Notes: generated by a model from the sequence alone, not told the origin. A DNA stretch of 9,790 nucleotides from Bacillota bacterium (GCA_023442905.1 JAEZWY010000021.1:1-9790); one strand, 5' to 3'; numbered from the stretch's first letter, positions 1 to 6,080 are shown. Program-made: numbers and translations.

Positions 1-15
1 GGTAAGAAGAAATAA
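1..15 (+). CDS. yidC: 3' end of an upstream gene, probably the membrane insertase YidC/OxaA (partial)
   Basis: The first 15 bases read Gly-Lys-Lys-Lys-stop in frame 1, ending just before the jag ribosome-binding site. A lysine-rich C-terminal tail is typical of YidC/Oxa1-family insertases, and yidC (spoIIIJ) is the usual gene immediately before jag in Firmicutes. Only four codons are visible, so the identity rests on gene order rather than on sequence. Confidence 0.4.
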   Translation, partial: GKKK

Positions 16-30
16 CAGGAGGTTCTTGTA

Positions 31-1020
31 TTGAAAACTGAAAGATTTGAAGCGACTTCAGTCGATGCTGCTGTTGCCAAAGGCTTGCAACAACTTCGGT
101 TGTCGCGAGAAGATGTTGAAGTTCAAGTAATTCAAGAAGCCAAAAAAGGATTTCTCGGTTTAGGCGCTAAGGATGCTATTGTTGCTATCCACTATTCTGA
201 ACCAGAAGTGGTAGAAATGGATGCAGCAACTGATGAGGTATTTTCTTTTTCCGGTTTAACCAAAGAAAACACATCTCAAGTAGCAATATCTGAACCAATT
301 AATGTTGAAGATGACCAACCAGTTGTTGAAGATGAAGCGATAAGATCTGAAACACCAACAGCAGAAGTTGAAAATAAAGCAGAAGTTGAAGAAGAAGTCA
401 CAGAGGGTATGGATGCTGATGAAATATCTGAACCTGTTGCTAGTGAAACTTTAGCTGTTGAGGAAGAAACCAACGTTGAAACAACTGAGCTTACACCAGA
501 AACATCGTTAAATGAAGCACCTGAAGAAACGATTCAAGAAGATGAAAGTCTAGAATTAGTTGATGATGACTTCAAAGAAGTCGAATTCGTTGCAGAATAC
601 CTAATTGACGTGTTGGCTTCTTACTTAGTGGATGCCAATATTGAGGTTGAGGACCGCGGTCGTACTGTTGTTTACAATATTCAAACTGAGAAAAAAGGTT
701 TGGTGATTGGTAAACATGGTAAAATCATTAATTCATTAGAAACGCTTGCGCAAGTCATGACGCACCAACACGTTCGTCCGCACGTAAAAGTTATTGTGAA
801 TGTGGGCAACTATCGGGAGCGGCGTCAAGAAACCTTAGCTAGATTAGCACGCAAAACAGCTGATCAAGTATCCAAATCAAAACAACCTGTTTTCTTGGAT
901 CCACTACCAGCTGCCGAACGTAAAATTATTCATGCACAACTTGCTAGATATTCATATATTGCGACACATTCTGAAGGGAAAGAGCCGCATAGATATTTAG
1001 TTGTGTCATATAAAGATTAA
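31..1020 (+). CDS. khpB: RNA-binding protein KhpB/Jag/EloR (Jag_N, KH and R3H domains)
   Basis: Cytoplasmic RNA-binding protein that, in streptococci and lactobacilli, pairs with the small KH protein KhpA and controls cell elongation and wall synthesis. The 329-aa product has the full family architecture. A Jag_N domain spans about 1-55, with the KKGFLGLG motif at 38-45. A long acidic Glu/Asp/Thr-rich linker covers about 56-180. A KH domain lies at about 183-258 with the GKHG RNA-binding loop at 227-230. An R3H domain spans about 262-329 with the R297-x3-H301 signature. The start is TTG at 31, supported by AGGAGG at 17-22 with 8 nt spacing; the annotated first Met is this TTG. The linker contains several Thr-Pro sites (near residues 108 and 155); in S. 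pneumoniae EloR a linker threonine is phosphorylated by the kinase StkP, so similar control is possible but not shown. Gene order yidC-jag is classical and often lies near oriC. A hairpin follows directly, so any usual downstream partner (mnmE) is not co-transcribed here. Confidence 0.95.
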   Translation: MKTERFEATSVDAAVAKGLQQLRLSREDVEVQVIQEAKKGFLGLGAKDAIVAIHYSEPEVVEMDAATDEVFSFSGLTKENTSQVAISEPINVEDDQPVVEDEAIRSETPTAEVENKAEVEEEVTEGMDADEISEPVASETLAVEEETNVETTELTPETSLNEAPEETIQEDESLELVDDDFKEVEFVAEYLIDVLASYLVDANIEVEDRGRTVVYNIQTEKKGLVIGKHGKIINSLETLAQVMTHQHVRPHVKVIVNVGNYRERRQETLARLARKTADQVSKSKQPVFLDPLPAAERKIIHAQLARYSYIATHSEGKEPHRYLVVSYKD

Positions 1021-1023
1021 AAG

Positions 1024-1070
1024 AACCGGGCATCATTATTATTGAATAGTGATGTCCGGTTTTAGATTTT
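1024..1070. terminator. Intrinsic terminator between convergent jag and ade
   Basis: A 17-bp stem pairs 1024-1040 with 1045-1061, with two G-U wobbles and a 4-nt loop (1041-1044). On the plus strand it is followed by TTTTAGATTTT, giving a usable U-tract for jag. On the minus strand the stem is followed by TTCTTTTAAT, so it could also end ade transcripts. The hairpin starts 4 nt after the jag stop and ends 13 nt before the ade stop, which fits a bidirectional terminator. Confidence 0.88.
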
Positions 1071-1073
1071 GTA

Positions 1074-2768
1074 TTAAACAAATTGACCAAGATTTACATC
1101 GTAAAGACCATTGTCTGTTAAACGAAGTTCAGGGATAACTGTTAAAGAAATAAAGGATAGGGTCATGAATGGATCAACTGATTCAGGGACACCCAGCTCT
1201 CTAGCGTGTGCCACCATTTTGTTCAGCTGTTCTTGAACAAAGTTCGCTGGTTGAATACTAATAATGCCAGCTAATTCTAAAGGCAAAGTCGCCACAATTT
1301 TACCTCTAGAAGCAATGACATAACCCCCTTGAATGCGGTCAAGTTCTGCTACAGCTAGTAAGATATCCTCATCATTATCCCCTACAACCGTAATATTATG
1401 AGCGTCATGCGAAACACTCGTTGCAATCGCACCATTTTCAATATTATAACCCTTAATGGCACTGACACCGATACCACCAGCATGTCCGTGACGTTCAATC
1501 ACACAAGCCTTATTAAATGTTTTATTAGCTTGGAAAAGTTGATCTTTGACAGGTAATATTTCTTCAGTTCCTCTTGTTAAAATAGAGTGCGCTACTAAAT
1601 TGATTACTTTGACGGGAAGTTGATCAGCTTGTAATGCTATTTTATCTTGATTAATATGTGGTAGTTTTACAGAATGCAGAAGGTCAGTATCTGTAACGGG
1701 TGTATTATTTTTTTTATGTAACGCATCCAAATCAATGATTTCACCATTTTTGATGACTTGTTCAATTGTTACTTGATCAACATTATCAATAATGAGTAAA
1801 TCGGCTAGATAGCCAGCGGCAACCGCACCAAGATCATGCAATTGATAAGCTCGAGCAGCATTGTAGGAAGCCATTTTATAAGCTGTCGCAACAGGTACAC
1901 CTAATGCGATGGCTTTTTTTACACAAAAATCAATATGACCTTCTTTTTCAATATCTTCAAGATGTTTGTCGTCGGTACAGAACATACAATTATCTAGTGC
2001 AATATTATTGGCAACAAAGCCTTTGATGATTGCATCAAGATTTCTGGCCGCACTTCCCTCACGAATTAGCAATTTGAATCCAGCTCTTAATTTTTCAATT
2101 GCTTCTTCATAATTTTCACATTCGTGTTCTGTATGGATTCCAGCAGCACGATAAGCTTGCAAGGCTTTACCAGTTAAACCAGGTGCATGACCATCGATAA
2201 TTCGATCTTTAAAAAGGGCTAGTTTATCTAATACTTTTTCTTCAGCGTTTACAACATCCTCAAAACGCATCATTTCAGCTAGACCAAAAACTTGATCAGC
2301 ATTTACATAAGATGTCATATCATTGGCAAGTATTTCACCTGCACCATTATTATCAATATCTGTTGCTGGTACGCAAGAAGGCATCATGATATGCGTAGTC
2401 ATAGGGGTTTCTTGGATACTTTCAAGCATAAAGTCCAATCCTTTTTGTCCAACTACATTGACCAATTCATGTGGATCAGCAAAAATAGTTGTCGTTCCTT
2501 TTGCTAGGGCGTACTTTGAAAATTCGAGTGGTGTAACCATAGCTGATTCGATATGCATGTGGGCGTCAATTAGACCGGGGGCAATATACTTACCAGTGCA
2601 GTCGATGGTATGTTTCCCTTCATAAGCACCTATACCTGCGATACGATTCCCAGTAATTGCTACATCGGTTTGAATAATCTCTTCTGTAAAAACATTAATG
2701 ACATAGCCATTTTTTAAGACGATATCGGGTAATACCTTACCATTAGCGACGTGAATTAAATTTTCCAT
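1074..2768 (-). CDS. ade: Adenine deaminase (EC 3.5.4.2)
   Basis: Cytosolic metal-dependent amidohydrolase converting adenine to hypoxanthine and ammonia, feeding purine salvage. The 564-aa length is normal for the bacterial Ade/AdeC family. Metal-site motifs are intact: DAHMHIES at 68-75 (H70, H72, E74), FADPHE at 96-101 (H100, E101), DGHAPG at 192-197 (H194), IHTEHE at 211-216, and CTDD at 264-267 supplying the amidohydrolase aspartate. The family-specific C-terminal half carries RHGHAGG (426-432) and VSHDAHN (452-458), which separates Ade from dihydroorotases and other amidohydrolases. The start is ATG at 2766-2768 with a moderate Shine-Dalgarno (AAGGGGA, plus positions 2774-2780) 5 nt away. 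The gene is a single unit: it is convergent with jag and separated from upstream gnd by 410 bp holding terminators. Likely control is by PurR through the boxes upstream, inferred from sequence only. Confidence 0.96.
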   Translation of the reverse strand: MENLIHVANGKVLPDIVLKNGYVINVFTEEIIQTDVAITGNRIAGIGAYEGKHTIDCTGKYIAPGLIDAHMHIESAMVTPLEFSKYALAKGTTTIFADPHELVNVVGQKGLDFMLESIQETPMTTHIMMPSCVPATDIDNNGAGEILANDMTSYVNADQVFGLAEMMRFEDVVNAEEKVLDKLALFKDRIIDGHAPGLTGKALQAYRAAGIHTEHECENYEEAIEKLRAGFKLLIREGSAARNLDAIIKGFVANNIALDNCMFCTDDKHLEDIEKEGHIDFCVKKAIALGVPVATAYKMASYNAARAYQLHDLGAVAAGYLADLLIIDNVDQVTIEQVIKNGEIIDLDALHKKNNTPVTDTDLLHSVKLPHINQDKIALQADQLPVKVINLVAHSILTRGTEEILPVKDQLFQANKTFNKACVIERHGHAGGIGVSAIKGYNIENGAIATSVSHDAHNITVVGDNDEDILLAVAELDRIQGGYVIASRGKIVATLPLELAGIISIQPANFVQEQLNKMVAHARELGVPESVDPFMTLSFISLTVIPELRLTDNGLYDVNLGQFV

Positions 2769-2858
2769 GCTTTTCCCCTTTTATTGCGAATATTTTTCTA
2801 GAACTACTGAACTGTAAATCTCATAAAAGTTTAACTGTTATAAAATGATTCTTAATAG

Positions 2859-2906
2859 GTTTTACGAACATTAGGGATGACTGTAAAGTGAAAGTCATCG
2901 GATTTG
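2859..2906. promoter_or_regulatory. Possible second PurBox pair in the ade leader (one good half-site, one degenerate)
   Basis: A good PurBox-like half-site (TTTTACGAACATT, core CGAA at 2865-2868) is followed about 32 bp away, centre to centre, by a weaker inverted half (core ATCG at 2897-2900; minus strand AAATCCGATGACT). With transcription starting near 2914 on the minus strand, these sites lie just inside the transcript, a position suited to repression. The half-sites flank a perfect 7-bp inverted repeat, GATGACT at 2876-2882 and AGTCATC at 2893-2899 with a 10-nt loop, which could form a small leader hairpin. That hairpin has no U-run, so it is not a terminator. Confidence 0.4.
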
Positions 2907-2920
2907 AAAATTTGAATAGT

Positions 2921-2949
2921 ATTATAACAACAAATCTCCCTAAAAGTAT
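2921..2949 (-). promoter_or_regulatory. Putative ade promoter (perfect -10, no recognisable -35)
   Basis: The minus strand has TATAAT at 2921-2926, giving an expected start near 2914 and a leader of about 145 nt. The hexamer 17 bp upstream (2944-2949, minus strand ATACTT) does not resemble TTGACA. A good -10 without a -35 is what an activator-dependent promoter would show, and the PurBox pair upstream is centred about 73 bp before the predicted start. Confidence 0.5.
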
Positions 2950-2963
2950 ATAAAGAATTATTA

Positions 2964-3010
2964 AAAATACGAATTATAAATTAAAGATAATATAAAAATG
3001 TTCGTATAAA
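2964..3010. promoter_or_regulatory. Putative PurR operator: inverted PurBox pair upstream of ade
   Basis: Two AT-flanked CGAA cores face each other: ATACGAATT (core 2970-2973, plus sense) and, on the minus strand, ATACGAACATT (core 3001-3004). The centre-to-centre distance is 31 bp. As I recall, Firmicute PurBoxes are about 14-bp boxes built around CGAAC and arranged as inverted pairs 16-17 nt apart, which gives the same 31-bp distance. The minus-strand box is near-consensus; the other has CGAATT instead of CGAACA. No PurR gene is in the window, so the assignment rests on motif and spacing. Confidence 0.55.
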
Positions 3011-3044
3011 AACCGATCAAGTGGTTGAGATAGGTCGGTTTTTT
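3008..3044. terminator. Hairpin with T-tracts upstream of ade (second terminator after gnd)
   Basis: An 11-bp stem pairs AAAAACCGATC (3008-3018) with GGTCGGTTTTT (3033-3043), including one G-U pair and a 14-nt loop. It has T-runs on both strands (TTTTTT at 3039-3044 on the plus strand, TTTTT on the minus strand). On the minus strand it lies between the gnd terminator and the ade promoter, so it would insulate ade from read-through. Its left arm overlaps the edge of the PurBox at 2997-3010. Confidence 0.6.
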
Positions 3045-3101
3045 GACAATAAATTGGGGAATTCACACATTATATTTAATACAAGAGTGTATGGCATATA
3101 G

Positions 3102-3137
3102 AAAAAGGGATGTGACATCAATATCACATCCCTTTTT
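3102..3137. terminator. Intrinsic terminator of gnd
   Basis: A perfect 14-bp stem pairs 3102-3115 (AAAAAGGGATGTGA) with 3124-3137, with an 8-nt loop. It lies 41 bp past the gnd stop on the minus strand, where it ends in a run of T. The stem is symmetric enough to stop polymerase from either side, but no plus-strand gene precedes it. Confidence 0.88.
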
Positions 3138-3178
3138 ACTTCTTAACTTAGTTTTTAACTGGGTTTAAAATTGTATAT

Positions 3179-4075
3179 TTATTTTCTTTCGATAGGGTGA
3201 CCACCAAATCCAGAACGAAGAGCAGAAACTACTTTATTTGAAAAACTATCTGGTAATTGGCTATCATTTCGTACGAATAATGATTGGGCAATAATAGGAA
3301 CTGGAACTTCTAAAGCTAATGCTTCTTCTACGGTATATTTTGCTTCACCGCTTGAATCAATTTTAGCTATAATATTGTCTAATTGATGATCATCATTAAA
3401 ACTTTCTTCTAATAATTCCATTAACCAAGACCGGACAACTGAACCATTGTTCCAAAGTTTAGAAACTGCAGCAAAATCAAAATCATAGTTTGACGCTTCT
3501 AGCACGCTAAATCCTTCACCTATAGCTTGCATCATGCCATATTCGATACCATTGTGGACCATTTTTAAGTAATGACCAGAACCTGCAGGACCACTATATA
3601 AATAGCCATCTGTACAAGCAATATCACTAAAGAAGGGTTCTACTATTTTAAATGCTTGGGGATCGCCACCAATCATTAAGTTTACACCATTTCTTGCGCC
3701 ATCAATACCGCCAGAAGTACCACAATCTAATAAGTAAATACCTTTATCTATTAAATCTTTCCCCCTAAGGAGAGTGTCTTTATATTTTGAATTACCACTA
3801 TCAATAATGATATCACCAGCTTGTAATTCTGAAGCTAAGTCTTGAAGAATCTGATTGGTCACTTTTCCTGCTGGTGTTGACAGTAAAACAATTTTTTGTT
3901 GACCTAATGCATCTAATAAGTCTTCTTGACTATCTACCGTCGGAATTTCTTGCTGCTCTGCGTTTTCTCTAGCTTGAGCTGACGCATCGTAGCCAATAAT
4001 ATCCCAATTATGGTCGAGTGCATTTAAGGCTAAATTAGCACCCATTTTACCAAGTCCAATAATGCCGATTTTCAT
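3179..4075 (-). CDS. gnd: 6-phosphogluconate dehydrogenase, decarboxylating, short (YqeC/GntZ-like, probably NAD-dependent) type
   Basis: Oxidative decarboxylation of 6-phosphogluconate to ribulose-5-phosphate with NAD(P)H production, in the cytosol. Taken from ATG 4073-4075 the protein is 298 aa, the size of the short 6PGDH class (about 300 aa) rather than the classical 470-aa Gnd. It has the Rossmann motif GLGKMG at 7-12 and Asp30 at the end of the second strand (GYDAS), which favours NAD+ over NADP+. DSGNSKY spans 92-98 and the substrate loop DCGTSGG spans 117-123. The catalytic segment KMVHNGIEYG (171-180) carries K171 and E178, and the C-terminus has the class-typical FGGH. A GTG three codons upstream (4082-4084) would add Val-Glu-Glu, but it overlaps the Shine-Dalgarno AAAAGGAG (4084-4091). 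The ATG sits 8 nt from that site, so it is the better start. The gene is divergent from the mannitol operon and followed by a terminator, so it is probably monocistronic. Confidence 0.9.
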   Translation of the reverse strand: MKIGIIGLGKMGANLALNALDHNWDIIGYDASAQARENAEQQEIPTVDSQEDLLDALGQQKIVLLSTPAGKVTNQILQDLASELQAGDIIIDSGNSKYKDTLLRGKDLIDKGIYLLDCGTSGGIDGARNGVNLMIGGDPQAFKIVEPFFSDIACTDGYLYSGPAGSGHYLKMVHNGIEYGMMQAIGEGFSVLEASNYDFDFAAVSKLWNNGSVVRSWLMELLEESFNDDHQLDNIIAKIDSSGEAKYTVEEALALEVPVPIIAQSLFVRNDSQLPDSFSNKVVSALRSGFGGHPIERK

Positions 4076-4083
4076 TTCTTCCA

Positions 4084-4091
4084 CTCCTTTT
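4084..4091 (-). promoter_or_regulatory. Ribosome-binding site that fixes the gnd start
   Basis: The minus strand reads AAAAGGAG, ending at 4084. It overlaps the upstream GTG (4082-4084) and is 8 nt from the ATG at 4073-4075, so only the ATG can be used efficiently. Confidence 0.8.
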
Positions 4092-4105
4092 CTAAAGTCA
4101 CCTAA

Positions 4106-4114
4106 ATCTTAGCA
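4106..4114 (-). promoter_or_regulatory. Putative gnd promoter, extended -10
   Basis: The minus strand reads TGCTAAGAT, an extended -10 (TGn plus TAAGAT at 4106-4111). No good -35 lies 17 bp upstream, which an extended -10 can tolerate. Transcription would start near 4099, giving a leader of about 24 nt that includes the Shine-Dalgarno. Confidence 0.45.
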
Positions 4115-4141
4115 CGGAAAAATGAGGGCTTCATTTCAACT

Positions 4142-4163
4142 TTGGCACACTCAACGGCGACAA
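4142..4163. promoter_or_regulatory. Putative MtlR operator upstream of mtlA
   Basis: TTGGCACA (4142-4149) and GGCGACAA (4156-4163) form an imperfect inverted repeat resembling the Bacillus/Geobacillus MtlR site TTGnCACA-N4-TGTGnCAA. The left half matches fully and the right half matches 6 of 8; the gap is 6 bp rather than 4. It is about 55-76 bp upstream of the predicted mtlA start, the place expected for an activator of this family. The altered spacing lowers confidence. Confidence 0.5.
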
Positions 4164-4178
4164 ATATAGCGCTTTCAA
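4164..4178 (-). promoter_or_regulatory. Catabolite responsive element (cre) for CcpA
   Basis: The minus strand reads TTGAAAGCGCTATAT, matching 14 of 15 positions of the degenerate cre consensus WTGNAANCGNWNNCW; only the final C is missing. It abuts the putative MtlR operator and ends 4 bp before the -35 of mtlA. CcpA bound here could exclude MtlR or polymerase when preferred sugars are present. It could also affect the divergent gnd promoter, about 70 bp away. Confidence 0.65.
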
Positions 4179-4182
4179 ACAA

Positions 4183-4211
4183 TTGAATAAAGGAATTGTA
4201 AGTTTTATGAT
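4183..4211 (+). promoter_or_regulatory. mtl operon promoter
   Basis: TTGAAT (4183-4188) and TATGAT (4206-4211) are separated by exactly 17 bp. Both match 4-5 of 6 consensus bases, a moderate promoter in keeping with an activator-assisted sugar operon. The predicted start is near 4218, with the Shine-Dalgarno GAGGAGG at 4232-4238 lying 7 nt before the mtlA ATG. Confidence 0.65.
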
Positions 4212-4245
4212 GAAAGTAACTTAAAAGCGTTGAGGAGGAATAACA

Positions 4246-6051
4246 ATGTCAGAAGCGAGTTCAAATACGACTAGTCAAGAAATGCATTCAAATGCAAGTT
4301 CAAACACAAAAGTTTCTATGAAAACACGGATACAAAAATTTGGTTCCTATTTAAGTAGTATGATTATGCCAAATATTGGGGCATTTATTGCTTGGGGAAT
4401 TATTACAGCCTTATTCTTAGCCACCGGATGGCTACCAAATGAAGAATTAGCGCAAATGATTGACCCAATGAAGAATTATTTATTACCTTTATTAATTGCC
4501 TATAGCGGTGGTAGTTTAGTTCATGGCCAACGTGGTGCTGTTGTTGGTGCTATTGGGACCATGGGGGTTGTAGTTGGTTCTGAAATTCCAATGTTTCTTG
4601 GTGCGATGTTGATGGGACCTTTTGCAGGTTGGTTGTTAAAGAAATTTGATGACAAATTTGCGGATAGTATTCCTCAAGGTTTTGAGATGTTAGTCAATAA
4701 CTTCTCGTCCGGTATTTTAGGCTTTATTCTAGCGGTATTGGGCTATTATTTTGTAGGACCAACGATTGGTGCTATTACGGATATTGCTTCCATTGGTATT
4801 CAAGCCATTATTTCCGATGGCTTCTTACCATTAGCAAACGTGATTACTGAACCTGCTAAGGTTATCTTTTTGAATAATGCTGTCAATCACGGTATATTTA
4901 CACCATTAGGTGCACAGCAAGCACAAGAAGCTGGTAAGTCAATTCTTTATTTAGTATCGATTAATCCAGGTGTTGGTGGCGGTATGCTATTAGCTTATAT
5001 GCTGTTTGGTAGTGGATCAGCTAAATCTTCAGCGCCAGGTGCCTTTATTATCCAATTTTTTGGTGGGATTCATGAAATGTACTTCCCTTATGTATTGATG
5101 AAACCATTGATGGTATTAGCCGTAATTGGTGGTGGGGTGACAGGTACAGCTATTTTCCAATTATTTGATGTAGGACTTGTTGGCCCTGCGTCGCCAGGAT
5201 CTATTATTTCTGTGGTTGCGATGACACCACCGGGCGATTTATTTGGTATTTTACTAGGTGTGTTTGGAGCATTCTTAGTATCCTTCTTAATCGGGGTTGC
5301 CATTCTAAAATTCGACCGTTCAGAGGCTAAGGATTTTGAAGCGTCCAAAGATGCGGTGCAACAAGAGAAACGAGCATCTAAAGGACAAACGACTGTTAAT
5401 AGCCAAATCACTGAAAATGTTTCAGATGTACCAAAAGCTGAAAATGTCCATAAAATTATCTTTGCTTGTGATGCGGGTATGGGTTCAAGTGCCATGGGGG
5501 CATCCTTATTACGTAAAAAAGCAAAACAAATCAACTTAAATATTCCAATTTCAAATTCTGCTATTAATAACTTACAAGATGAGTCTGGTACCTTAGTCAT
5601 TTCGCAATATGAATTAACACCTAGAGCTCGTCGCCAATCTCCATCTGGTATGCATGTATCAGTAGATAACTTTTTGGATGGCGATCGATATGATGAAATC
5701 TTAGGCGCCATGCTGTCAAAAACCATCGAAGCAAAGCAGACAACAAGTAGCTTGGAGACTAGCCAATCTATTGAAGATATTCAACATATATACTTTCCAT
5801 ATGAAAATAAAGTTGGTAAAACCACAATGGCTGCGTCTTTATTACGAAATAAATTGAAGCAGACTGATAGGAAAGATATTACTGTGAAAGCAATTGCTAT
5901 TGAAGAGCTAGCTAGCTTAGACTTGACGCATACGATAGTGATTGGAAATCAAAATATGGTACAAAGCTTACAGGACCTATATCCAGATTTAACAAGTTTA
6001 GTTATTGAAGATTTACTAGAAGCGAGTGCCTATGATCGATTAGTCGCTTAA
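4246..6051 (+). CDS. mtlA: PTS mannitol transporter subunit EIICB, with a second degenerate IIB-like domain
   Basis: Membrane permease that takes up mannitol and phosphorylates it to mannitol-1-phosphate. After a Ser/Asn-rich tail (residues 1-24), the IIC domain covers about 30-355, with the substrate-site motifs NHGIFTPLG (214-222) and GGIHEMYFPY (273-282); H215 and E277 match the conserved His and Glu of MtlA. A charged linker (about 356-398) leads to IIB (about 401-490), with the phosphorylated cysteine C408 in FACDAGMGSS and the conserved RARRQSPSGMH (460-470). A further segment, about 512-600, repeats the IIB fold: MAASLLRNKLKQ (528-539) matches MGASLLRKKAKQ (417-428) at 9 of 12 positions. 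The position of C408 is taken by Tyr519 and the P-loop glycines are lost. No IIA domain is fused; it is supplied by mtlF. This is the first gene of the operon, and mtlR follows after 39 bp. The length of 601 aa exceeds the roughly 480-510 aa of Bacillus/Staphylococcus EIICB; some streptococcal MtlA proteins are, as I recall, near 590. Confidence 0.95.
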   Translation: MSEASSNTTSQEMHSNASSNTKVSMKTRIQKFGSYLSSMIMPNIGAFIAWGIITALFLATGWLPNEELAQMIDPMKNYLLPLLIAYSGGSLVHGQRGAVVGAIGTMGVVVGSEIPMFLGAMLMGPFAGWLLKKFDDKFADSIPQGFEMLVNNFSSGILGFILAVLGYYFVGPTIGAITDIASIGIQAIISDGFLPLANVITEPAKVIFLNNAVNHGIFTPLGAQQAQEAGKSILYLVSINPGVGGGMLLAYMLFGSGSAKSSAPGAFIIQFFGGIHEMYFPYVLMKPLMVLAVIGGGVTGTAIFQLFDVGLVGPASPGSIISVVAMTPPGDLFGILLGVFGAFLVSFLIGVAILKFDRSEAKDFEASKDAVQQEKRASKGQTTVNSQITENVSDVPKAENVHKIIFACDAGMGSSAMGASLLRKKAKQINLNIPISNSAINNLQDESGTLVISQYELTPRARRQSPSGMHVSVDNFLDGDRYDEILGAMLSKTIEAKQTTSSLETSQSIEDIQHIYFPYENKVGKTTMAASLLRNKLKQTDRKDITVKAIAIEELASLDLTHTIVIGNQNMVQSLQDLYPDLTSLVIEDLLEASAYDRLVA

Positions 6052-6072
6052 TATACAGACAAAAACTTTAAG

Positions 6073-6080
6073 AAAAGGAG
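6073..6080 (+). promoter_or_regulatory. Ribosome-binding site deciding the TTG start of mtlR
   Basis: AAAAGGAG ends 10 nt before TTG 6091, the only in-frame start codon nearby. The GTG overlapping the site (6080-6082) is out of frame. The next in-frame Met is residue 73, inside the DNA-binding region. Confidence 0.7.

Larger units (their letters stand above)
2769..3178. other. Non-coding gap between ade and gnd (410 bp, AT-rich)
   Basis: No credible protein gene is visible here. Reading from gnd towards ade on the minus strand, it contains the gnd terminator (3102-3137), about 57 bp without an assignable signal, a second hairpin (3008-3044), the PurBox pair (2964-3010), the ade -10 (2921-2926), leader PurBox-like sites and a small hairpin (2859-2906), and the ade Shine-Dalgarno. 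I looked for a purine riboswitch core in the ade leader and did not find one. Confidence 0.7.

Noticed and set aside
276..473. Minus-strand open frame inside jag
   Set aside because: It is antisense to the low-complexity Glu/Asp/Thr linker; a Ser/Thr-rich translation is what the complement of such codons gives. No ribosome-binding site was identified.
2292..2625. Two overlapping plus-strand open frames inside ade
   Set aside because: They are antisense to a well-conserved part of adenine deaminase and show no recognisable protein features.
2769..2914. Purine riboswitch in the ade leader
   Set aside because: The leader is long enough, but I could not find the conserved loop and junction sequences of the purine aptamer; PurBox-like sites explain purine control better.
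3043..3137. A plus-strand small RNA from a TTGACA (3043-3048) ending at the 3102-3137 hairpin
   Set aside because: The -35 is perfect, but the nearest -10-like hexamer (CATTAT at 3068-3073) is 19 bp away and poor. The TTGACA overlaps the T-run of a terminator, so it is probably chance.
3091..3168. A 25-codon plus-strand frame starting with ATG at 3091
   Set aside because: It runs straight through the gnd terminator hairpin and has no ribosome-binding site.
4218..4235. A second cre-like sequence around TTAAAAGCGTTGAG near the mtlA ribosome-binding site
   Set aside because: It has at least two mismatches at key cre positions, including the TG; the site at 4164-4178 is far better.
5336..5539. 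Plus-strand open frame of 67 codons inside mtlA
   Set aside because: It is out of frame with mtlA across the linker and the IIB active site, with no Shine-Dalgarno.
5088..5726. A 212-codon minus-strand open frame inside mtlA
   Set aside because: It is antisense to the conserved IIC and IIB domains; its length follows from mtlA codon usage.
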